DNA from: Clostridioides difficile
GTDB taxonomy: Bacteria > Bacillota > Clostridia > Peptostreptococcales > Peptostreptococcaceae
Direction: 5' to 3'
DNA length: 64,000 nt
NCBI RefSeq assembly: GCF_900243075.1
Contig: NZ_OEZH01000152.1
Span: 94,143 to 158,142 of the forward strand
The notes beneath the pieces are model-generated. The model ran no database searches, was not told the DNA's origin, and saw nothing but the letters and a program-made list of their open reading frames with translations. This document shows, in pieces, positions 55,661 through 62,751 of this stretch. A program made the translations under genes and the position numbers. The stretch's first letter is position 1. Each line of letters begins with the position of its first letter.

Positions 55661-55703
55661 AAAAACAAAGTTGCTGACTTAATTACAGTAACTTTGTTTT
55701 TTT
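55661..55703 (+). terminator. Terminator of the iclR gene
   Basis: AAAACAAAGTTGCTG pairs with CAGTAACTTTGTTTT, followed by a T-run. Confidence 0.85.
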
Positions 55704-55724
55704 ATAATCTTTTTTATCTTTTTA

Positions 55725-55796
55725 TTGACATAATAAAAATACTGTGTTAAATTCTAATCATAATCGTAATTACGAATCAAGTTCTTATATAAGAAC
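55725..55796 (+). promoter_or_regulatory. Alcohol dehydrogenase promoter with tandem IclR-type operators
   Basis: TTGACA (55725-55730), a 17-bp spacer and TAAATT (55748-55753) make a vegetative promoter. Just downstream lie AATCGTAATTACGAAT (55762-55777) and the perfect palindrome GTTCTTATATAAGAAC (55781-55796), 19 bp apart. A repressor bound there would cover the transcription start. Confidence 0.75.
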
Positions 55797-55908
55797 CAAC
55801 AAACCTATATTAATCTAAAATACAATATATTATTGGTAAATTAGTGAAAATTATTAGATATATATTTCTACATAAAAAATCAATTTAAAATAAAAGGAGA
55901 TTTCAGTT

Positions 55909-57054
55909 ATGAGCATTTATTATGTACCACCAATAAATTTACTTGGGAAAGGATGTCTTAATGAAGCTAAAGATTCAATCAAATCATTAGGGACTAAGAA
56001 GGCATTTGTTGTTAGTGATAAATTTCTAGTTTCAAATGGTACTGTAAAAAAAGTAATAGATATTTTATCACAGATAGGTGTAGACTTTGCTATTTATGAT
56101 GAAGTTAAACAAAATCCAACTGTAACTAATGTAAATAAAGGACTTGAAATATTAAAATCAGAAAATTGTGACTTTGTTATTACTATAGGAGGTGGTTCTC
56201 CACAAGACTGTGGCAAAGCTATATCTATATTAGCCACTAATGGAGGAGATATTCGAGACTATGAAGGTATCAATAAAACTTCAAAAAAATGTCTTCCTAT
56301 CGTAGCCATAACTACTACTGCTGGTACATCTGCAGAAGTTACAATAAACTATGTTATAACTGATGAAGACAGACATGTAAAAATGATAATGGTTGATACC
56401 AATTCTCTAGCTACAATGACAGTAAATGACCCAGAATTAATGATTAGTAAACCATCTAATTTAACAGCAGCAACTGGTATGGATGCACTAACTCATGCTA
56501 TAGAAGCTGTAGTAGCTAATGGAGCTTATGATGTTACAGATTCAACTGCCCTATATTCTATAAAGCAGATATTTAAATACCTTCCAAGAGCTGTTAAAAA
56601 TGGTAATGATATAGAAGCTAGAGAACAAATGTGTTATGCTTGTTTTTTAAATGGAATTGCATTTAGTAACGCAGGTCTTGGAAACGTACATGCTATGGCT
56701 CATCAATTGGGAGGTTTGTATGATTTACCTCATGGAGTATGTAATGCTATGCTACTTCCAATAGTGGAAGAAGAAAATGCTAAATCTGCTCCTTCTAAAT
56801 TCCGCCCAATAGCTGAAGTTATTGGAATGAATGTACATAATAAATCAGATAAAGAGTGTGTTGACTTTGTAATAGATAAAATAAAAGCTCTTTCTAAAGA
56901 AGTAGGAATTCCAAAATCTTTGAAAGATGTAGGCGTTTATAACCCTAATTTTGAGTTGCTTGCAGAAAACTCTATGAAAGATGCTTGTGCTGGAGCTAAT
57001 CCTGTTTTCTTTGATAAAGACAAGATTATAGAATTATTTATGAAAATATCTTAA
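55909..57054 (+). CDS. Iron-containing alcohol dehydrogenase
   Basis: 381 residues of the type III (iron) alcohol dehydrogenase family. VITIGGGSPQDCGKAI binds NAD(P), TTTAGTSAEVT follows, and the metal ligands fall in GMDALTHAIEAV and NVHAMAHQLGGLYDLPHG. Close relatives include lactaldehyde, 1,3-propanediol and 4-hydroxybutyrate dehydrogenases. With the sugar-acid operon it may reduce a semialdehyde or aldehyde left by the aldolase step, regenerating NAD+. Control by the same IclR regulator is inferred from the shared operators. Confidence 0.9.
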   Translation: MSIYYVPPINLLGKGCLNEAKDSIKSLGTKKAFVVSDKFLVSNGTVKKVIDILSQIGVDFAIYDEVKQNPTVTNVNKGLEILKSENCDFVITIGGGSPQDCGKAISILATNGGDIRDYEGINKTSKKCLPIVAITTTAGTSAEVTINYVITDEDRHVKMIMVDTNSLATMTVNDPELMISKPSNLTAATGMDALTHAIEAVVANGAYDVTDSTALYSIKQIFKYLPRAVKNGNDIEAREQMCYACFLNGIAFSNAGLGNVHAMAHQLGGLYDLPHGVCNAMLLPIVEEENAKSAPSKFRPIAEVIGMNVHNKSDKECVDFVIDKIKALSKEVGIPKSLKDVGVYNPNFELLAENSMKDACAGANPVFFDKDKIIELFMKIS

Positions 57055-57092
57055 ACATAACAATCTATCCCCTAGATTAATTATGTATATTT

Positions 57093-57143
57093 ATAAGAGA
57101 GTGCCTCAAAATATTTTTTATTTTATTACTGGTACTCTCTTAT
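57093..57143. terminator. Bidirectional hairpin between adh and the transpeptidase gene
   Basis: ATAAGAGAGT pairs perfectly with ACTCTCTTAT across the gap of two converging genes. The loop contains GCCTCAAAATA, reminiscent of the dispersed repeat, but too little matches to call it a copy. Confidence 0.7.
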
Positions 57144-57215
57144 GATTAAAATATTTTTTATTAAATACTAGTCTCTAATCTTATTTATTAAAAATCTATG
57201 CTTATAATAATTCTC

Positions 57216-58067
57216 TTAATGGATTATAACTGTTGTTGTATCTGGTATATTATCGTATATCCATTTCGCATTTTCTGTACTTAATCTTATACATCCATGG
57301 CTAAGAGCTTCACCAAGTCTGCCATCTATTATATAACTTCCTGTTGAATCATATAGCACAGAATGATAGTAATATCCACCTTTAATTCTAGTAGCATACT
57401 TAACTGAATACTCATCCGTTCCAAAAGAAGGTTTTCTTCCACTTATATAAAATATACCTGTTATAGTTGGAGTCTCAGGCTTACCTATAGTACATTGCCA
57501 CTTGTAAAGTTGTCCCCAGCCTCCATTATCTTTCTTAAAAATATAAGTATATTTATTTCTAAGGTCTGTTACAATTAGATAATCGCTAGTACTTTTAATA
57601 TTATTTTCGTTAACAAATTTAATCATGTCAGTATAAAAATACTTATAATCTAATTCATTTGGTTTATTTCCATCAGTTGATAAGAAATAATTAAAAACAT
57701 ATCCTGTTTTATCATCATATACAACCTTACTCCAATCTCCATCTACTTGAAGGACTTCAACCCTAGATTTTTCAAGAATTACTGCAATTATATTGGAAGT
57801 TGTAGATTTATCTTCTCTTAAGTTTAAGTTACTCCAAGCATATTCGCTTACTGATACCAAATCCTTATACACATATCCTTCTTGAGAATTGTACATCACC
57901 TTAATCCAGTCATCTTCTTCATCCAATACTTCCATTTTAGCTCCCTGAGGTATTACTGTTATGATACTTGAATTAGTAGATTTAGCAGACCTCAAATTTA
58001 CATTTGCTAAAGCATATTTATATATAGGTGCTCTATATTTTTTAATATTTAGTTTAGTTAATTTCAC
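57216..58067 (-). CDS. L,D-transpeptidase (YkuD) with two SH3 domains, Ldt3-like
   Basis: 283 residues from a GTG at 58065-58067, with AGAGGA 9 nt upstream; an ATG six codons earlier has no site. Two bacterial SH3 domains (about 22-75: ANVNLRSAKSTNSS; 80-135: SNLNLREDKSTTSN) are followed by a YkuD catalytic domain ending in ALSHGCIRLST with the catalytic cysteine. It makes 3-3 cross-links in peptidoglycan, the dominant type in C. difficile. It matches the layout of the C. difficile Ldt3 protein as I recall it. No signal peptide or membrane helix is visible in the N-terminus, which is odd for a cell-wall enzyme. Confidence 0.9.
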   Translation of the reverse strand: MKLTKLNIKKYRAPIYKYALANVNLRSAKSTNSSIITVIPQGAKMEVLDEEDDWIKVMYNSQEGYVYKDLVSVSEYAWSNLNLREDKSTTSNIIAVILEKSRVEVLQVDGDWSKVVYDDKTGYVFNYFLSTDGNKPNELDYKYFYTDMIKFVNENNIKSTSDYLIVTDLRNKYTYIFKKDNGGWGQLYKWQCTIGKPETPTITGIFYISGRKPSFGTDEYSVKYATRIKGGYYYHSVLYDSTGSYIIDGRLGEALSHGCIRLSTENAKWIYDNIPDTTTVIIH

Positions 58068-58200
58068 ACATATCCATCCTCTCATATGTCTTTTTACAAC
58101 ATTTTATGAAATTCGATATGTATTCGTTCTCCTATTTTCAAACTTTACTTGTATTACTAATAGTATTTCTATATATACTTATATTCTCATTTCTATTTAT

Positions 58201-58580
58201 CTACTTATTTAAATTTACGATATTGCAGTCTTTAATATACTCTTCAATTATACTTCTAGCCACATTAAAATAACTTATACACTTATTAAAGCCATCTATA
58301 TTTACGGTATTTTCTTTGATTTTATCTAGAGAAAGCCTCTTTGATTGTCTTATAATATTTTTTTCATCAGTACAGACTGCCCTTTTTAATGCATCTCTTT
58401 GTCTTATAGAAAACTGGTATCTATCACCAACAAAAGTAACGACTGGGTCTACTTTGTAATCTCTATTGATTAGCCATTCTATTTCTTCTTTAGCCTTTAT
58501 AAGTCTTGTTAATTCTTTACTTGAAAACTATCTTTTATCACTATCATCAAACCCTCTTTTAAATATCTTATTTATATCAT
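58201..58580 (-). pseudogene. DUF434-domain protein, broken
   Basis: One frame encodes FKRGFDDSDKR, a TAG stop, then FSSKELTRLIKAKEEIEWLI and VDPVVTFVGDRYQFSIRQRD, the DUF434 domain, ending at a stop at 58201-58203. The likely ATG (58578-58580, after AAGGTGG) is in another frame, so the gene has both a frameshift and an internal stop. Function of the family is unknown. Confidence 0.75.
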
Positions 58581-58775
58581 TTCACCACCTTGCTTTAAAT
58601 ATATAACTGTACTACATTAAATACAGATTATTTCACTTTTTAGGATAATTTTTAATACCATTATCTTATCCATTTAGATTATTCAATATTTATAATTAAT
58701 TATAACGCTTAACCCCACTTAATAATCCAGAATAATAGATTCTATATTATATTTATAAGTTTATAACATAAATAG

Positions 58776-58897
58776 GTAGTGTTTCAAAATAAACTTTTTA
58801 GTTCATAAGGTAATCTTCTTTTATAAAATCCAATATATTTTTATCATTTAAACAGTAAAAAAGAGACTTATCTCTATTTTTTGAGATAGCCTCTTTA
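58776..58897 (+). repeat. Dispersed ~120-bp repeat, copy D (diverged)
   Basis: Same order of blocks as copy A: GTGTTTCAAAATAAACTTTT, TTCATAAGG, ATCCAATATATTTTTATCAT and AAGAGACTTATCTCTATTTT followed by TTGAGATAGCCTCTTT. Point changes show that it is older. The rest of the gap 58581-58945 is AT-rich. Confidence 0.8.
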
Positions 58898-58945
58898 TAA
58901 AATCTATTTATAATGATAATTTTAGATTTATATATTAAATTTATG

Positions 58946-60334
58946 TTATACTTCTTTTATCATATTAGGAGATAGAACATCATTAAGAGCTTCTGTCATA
59001 GTTGGATGTGCATAAACGCGGTCTCTTAAATATGTGTACTCTACCTCTAAATCTACAGCTAATTGAATTAAGTGGATAATCTCACTTGAACCTTCACATA
59101 TCATAGTAGCTCCAAGTATCTTATTTGATTTCTTATCTATTACTATTTTTATAAATCCATCTGCCTTACCAATCTGTTTAGCCCTTGGGATTGCTTCTAC
59201 TGGCATCTTTGCTACTAAGACTTCATATCCTTTTTCTTTAGCTTGCTTAACATTAAGACCAACTCTTGAGAATGCTGGGTTTATAAATATAGAATTTGGT
59301 ATATTTTTTCTATCACTAGTTGTTCTAGTCTTATTTCCAAACATTTGATTAATAATTATACGATAATCATCTAGTGAAATATAAGTAAATTGTGGACCTC
59401 CATTTATATCACCTATAGCCCATATATGTTCTTTATTAGTCTTAAGAGTATCTGATACTTTAATAAATCCTCTTTCATTTAATTCTATGCCTGCATTCTC
59501 TAAGCCTAGTCCTTCAGTATTTGCCTTTCTTCCTGTAGCTACAAGTATCATATTACTTGTTAATTCTTTCAATTTACCATCTATTTCATACTCTATTATA
59601 GCTAAGTTAGAAACTTCTTTAATCTCTTTTATCTTTACATTATTTATAATTTTTACATTTCTCTTTTCAAGCAATTTTATTATTTCTTCCGAGTCTTCAA
59701 TATCTTCATTTGGTAAAATAACATTATTAGAATTTAATATTGTAACTTCTGTTCCAAATGAACTGTAAATACCAGCAAACTCTAAACCTATAAAACCAGC
59801 TCCTATAATTGTCATTTTTTTAGGTAGAGTTCTTAGCTTCATAAGAGACTCACTATCATATACTACATTCTTGTTTTCAATACCTTTAATATTAGGTATA
59901 AATGGTCTTGAACCAGTATTAATAAATATCTTATCTGCTACTAACTCATAAACTTCATTTTCAGTTTTAACTTGGATTGTTTTTTCATCAATAAAAGTCC
60001 CCATTCCTGTAAATATAGTTACATTATTATTTGAATTTAACTTATTATAGTTAGCTTCTCTAAGCTTTGTAATTAAAGTTTCTTTTTTATCTATAGCTTT
60101 CTCATATTCAACTTGAGCTTCATCCCAAGAATTTATATCCTTTGCTTTTATACTATTTGCTGAATTCTCTAAGCTTTTAGTTGGTATACATGCCACATTT
60201 ATACATGTTCCTCCATACATCTGGTCTGACTTTTCTATTAAGGCTACTTTTAATCCTTTGTTTGCCAAATCTCCTGCTAATGTTTTTCCACCTTTTCCAA
60301 ATCCTATTATTATAGCATCAAATATTTTTTTCAT
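58946..60334 (-). CDS. RclA-like pyridine nucleotide-disulfide oxidoreductase
   Basis: 462 residues, a flavoprotein of the glutathione reductase / mercuric reductase class. The FAD motif lies in IIIGFGKGGKTLAGDLA, the redox disulfide in GGTCINVACIPTKSL, the NAD(P) motif in IIGAGFIGLEFAG and the C-terminal AHPTMTEAL. The IIGFGKxGKTLA opening and MYGGTCINxxCIPTK closely follow E. coli RclA, which protects against reactive chlorine by copper reduction. Last gene of a redox cluster, but with its own promoter and operator. Confidence 0.88.
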   Translation of the reverse strand: MKKIFDAIIIGFGKGGKTLAGDLANKGLKVALIEKSDQMYGGTCINVACIPTKSLENSANSIKAKDINSWDEAQVEYEKAIDKKETLITKLREANYNKLNSNNNVTIFTGMGTFIDEKTIQVKTENEVYELVADKIFINTGSRPFIPNIKGIENKNVVYDSESLMKLRTLPKKMTIIGAGFIGLEFAGIYSSFGTEVTILNSNNVILPNEDIEDSEEIIKLLEKRNVKIINNVKIKEIKEVSNLAIIEYEIDGKLKELTSNMILVATGRKANTEGLGLENAGIELNERGFIKVSDTLKTNKEHIWAIGDINGGPQFTYISLDDYRIIINQMFGNKTRTTSDRKNIPNSIFINPAFSRVGLNVKQAKEKGYEVLVAKMPVEAIPRAKQIGKADGFIKIVIDKKSNKILGATMICEGSSEIIHLIQLAVDLEVEYTYLRDRVYAHPTMTEALNDVLSPNMIKEV

Positions 60335-60371
60335 ATAATTTTCAACCCTTTCTTGTGTTGTTTATACTTTT

Positions 60372-60419
60372 ACTATAGCAAGATTATCTAAATGCTACAA
60401 TTAGGTACTTTTTTGTAAC
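60372..60419 (-). promoter_or_regulatory. rclA-like promoter with HxlR-type operator
   Basis: TTGTAG (60395-60400), a 17-bp spacer and TATAGT (60372-60377) on the minus strand. GTACTTTTTTGTAAC (60405-60419 on the plus strand) lies just upstream and joins the -35. The same 23-bp block, 20 positions identical, occurs at 62381-62403. Confidence 0.75.
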
Positions 60420-60458
60420 CTTAAATGTATTTATAACCTTATACTTAAAGATTTTAAT

Positions 60459-61736
60459 TTATTTATTTCTCTGGTTTTCAATAAAAGATGCCATAGTCTC
60501 TTTATCCATAGCCCCTGGAATATACTGAGTTACATATCCCTCTTTATCAATTATAAATGTAGTTGGAAAAGCATTGATTCCATATTGATATGCTAACGCT
60601 CCATCTTCATCAAGTGCAACTGGGAAAGTATACCCTTGTTCTTTTAAGAAGTTAACCACATGTTCTCTTGAACCTTCTCTACCTAAATTAGGTGAAGCTA
60701 CTCCTAAAATTACTACATCTTCATTATTTTTATTATAGTCTTTATATAGTTGCTCTATGTGAGGCATTTCTTCTTTACATGGAGGACACCATGTAGCCCA
60801 GAAATTTAAGAATACAACTTTACCTTCATAATCACTTAATTTATGTGTTTTACCATATTGGTCTGTTAAAGTAAAATCAATAGACTTTATTCTATCTTCA
60901 TCATTAGACCCTGTATTGCTATTTTCATTATTAGAGTCTTTTTGACTATCATTACCACCAGAATTTTCTTCTTTATCATTAGAATTTTCTCGTTTATTTT
61001 CTTCTTGCTTACTTTCAATTTTACTATTTTGTGACATATTAAAATGTTTGCTTATACTTCCAAATCCATTTACCATCATTAATATTCCTGACACTATAAG
61101 TATAATCCCACCTATTTTTTTAATAATTTCCATGTTGGACTTTATCTTATCTATAGTTTTAAATAGTTTACTATAAAACATAGCTGTAATTATGAATGGC
61201 AAAATGAAACCAATAGTATATACTGCTATTAAAAGATTGGCACTAAGATGATTACTTGAACTTGAAACCATTACTAATACAGATGCCAATATTGGACCAA
61301 TGCAAGGTGTCCACCCAAAACTAAACGTAAAACCTAACAGAAAAGCTGTTATTGCTTTCATTTCTTTAAACTTCATATTAAATCTTTTTTCTCTATTCAA
61401 TATTGAAGATTTAATTATTCCCATGTAAAACAAGCCCATGATAATAATTATAATCCCACCAATAAACATTATTAAATCTTTATTTTCATTAAAAAACATA
61501 CTCAATGCTTTTACTGATGAACCCAATATAAAAAATGTTGTTGATATTCCAAGAGCAAAGAATATAGTATTTTTAAATAGAGAACTTCCTATAAAACTCG
61601 TTTTTCCTTCTTTTAGATTCTCTACACTGCTATTTGACAATATACTCAAATAAATTGGCAGAATCGGCAATATACATGGTGAAAAGAACGATACTATACC
61701 TTCTATAAATACTAAAAATAAATTTACATTTTGCAA
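60459..61736 (-). CDS. CcdA-TlpA fusion: membrane thiol carrier with thioredoxin domain
   Basis: 425 residues from a TTG start (61734-61736), which has GGAGG 9 nt upstream. The first 235 are a six-helix CcdA/DsbD domain with paired cysteines in FFSPCILPILP and GWTPCIGPILASV. A low-complexity Ser/Asn/Glu linker (about 240-280) leads to an extracytoplasmic TlpA-like thioredoxin domain with FWATWCPPCKEEMPH. It should carry electrons from cytoplasmic thioredoxin across the membrane and reduce disulfides outside. Fusion in one chain ensures pairing. Confidence 0.93.
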   Translation of the reverse strand: MQNVNLFLVFIEGIVSFFSPCILPILPIYLSILSNSSVENLKEGKTSFIGSSLFKNTIFFALGISTTFFILGSSVKALSMFFNENKDLIMFIGGIIIIIMGLFYMGIIKSSILNREKRFNMKFKEMKAITAFLLGFTFSFGWTPCIGPILASVLVMVSSSSNHLSANLLIAVYTIGFILPFIITAMFYSKLFKTIDKIKSNMEIIKKIGGIILIVSGILMMVNGFGSISKHFNMSQNSKIESKQEENKRENSNDKEENSGGNDSQKDSNNENSNTGSNDEDRIKSIDFTLTDQYGKTHKLSDYEGKVVFLNFWATWCPPCKEEMPHIEQLYKDYNKNNEDVVILGVASPNLGREGSREHVVNFLKEQGYTFPVALDEDGALAYQYGINAFPTTFIIDKEGYVTQYIPGAMDKETMASFIENQRNK

Positions 61737-61872
61737 ATTAAAATTCCTCCTTGTTTTATTTTCAACATTACAATCTTACTTCCAAAGCAGAATCTGATTA
61801 AAAAATTATGTAATTTTAATACCTTTTTCTACTCATAGTTTAATTAAATCCTTATTAATCCCAGAGCAAATT

Positions 61873-62208
61873 CTAGTATTTATCACAATTTAAATTTTTA
61901 TTGCTCCACATAATCATTTTTTCCATAACAGGAAGTAATAGTAATCCTGATTCACTTAAAAAATATGTTGACTCTACAATATTATTAACCAGTTTTTTTT
62001 GGTTGACTATAATTCCTTGTTCAATTAGAAAATCTAATTGTTGAGCTAACATTTTCTTACTACAATCTGGTATAGCTCTTTGTAACTCTCCAAATCTTTT
62101 TTTATCTTTTTGTATTTTCCATATAATTATAGCTACCCACTTTTTACCTAATATACTTGATAAAGCTTCTACTGGACAATCATATATCATATCATCTATG
62201 TTGTACAT
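61873..62208 (-). CDS. HxlR-family redox-sensing regulator of the thiol cluster
   Basis: 111 residues. The winged helix shows CPVEALSSILGKKWVAIIIW, RFGELQRAIPDCSKKMLAQQ and QLDFLIEQGI. Cys11, in DCPVEA, sits where YodB, QorR and HypR have their redox cysteine; Cys55 or so is a second candidate. It is upstream of ccdA-tlpA and rclA on the same strand and probably controls both as well as itself through the GTAC/GTCAC-T6-GTAAC sites. AAAGAGGAG precedes the ATG. Confidence 0.92.
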   Translation of the reverse strand: MYNIDDMIYDCPVEALSSILGKKWVAIIIWKIQKDKKRFGELQRAIPDCSKKMLAQQLDFLIEQGIIVNQKKLVNNIVESTYFLSESGLLLLPVMEKMIMWSNKNLNCDKY

Positions 62209-62355
62209 TTTATTCTCCTCTTTTCTTTATTTAATTTATTAAATAAGCTTCTATAGCAATGTATTTATTGATTTTACAAATATACCTAGCTTTACTTAAT
62301 TAAAATTTTTATTGTATATATTCCTAGAACAAACTATTTTAGATTTCATGTAATT

Positions 62356-62403
62356 AATATATCAGTTTTATAAATACATAACAATTGGTCACTTTTTTGT
62401 AAC
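62356..62403 (-). promoter_or_regulatory. hxlR promoter with matching operator
   Basis: TTGTTA (62379-62384), a 17-bp spacer and TATATT (62356-62361) on the minus strand. GTCACTTTTTTGTAAC (62388-62403, plus strand) overlaps at the same distance as in the rclA-like promoter. The remainder of the 62209-62751 gap is AT-rich DNA and repeat copy E. Confidence 0.75.
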
Positions 62404-62607
62404 TACATCAACTCTATTAAGATACAATTTTCACTTTATTTTATTATAATTTCATTGATTTTAAACTATTGATAAAATCACTCTAATATAATAATTCTTT
62501 ATTTAAACTGCTTGTCCTGTTAAACTATTTATTATGCTTCAATAAATTTTATATGAAATATTAAATCTATACATTAATATTTACCCAAATTTATACAAAT
62601 TAAAAAG

Positions 62608-62728
62608 GGTGTGTCTCAAAATGAACTTTTTAGTTCATAAGACACTCTTTTTTGTATGAAATCAAATATATTTTCATCATTTCAACAATGAAAAAGAGGC
62701 TTATCCTCTATTTTGAGACAGCCTCTTT
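62608..62728 (+). repeat. Dispersed ~120-bp repeat, copy E
   Basis: Nearly identical to copy A: GTGTGTCTCAAAATGAACTT, CACTCTTTTTTGTATGAAAT, and ATTTTGAGACAGCCTCTTT. It ends just before the mannosidase stop codon and can terminate transcription from both sides. Confidence 0.85.
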
Positions 62729-62751
62729 AAACAATAAACTTATTTTTCCAC

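Noticed and set aside
57093-57143. A fifth copy of the dispersed repeat
   Set aside because: Only about 11 bases of the left block match; it is better explained as a simple terminator.
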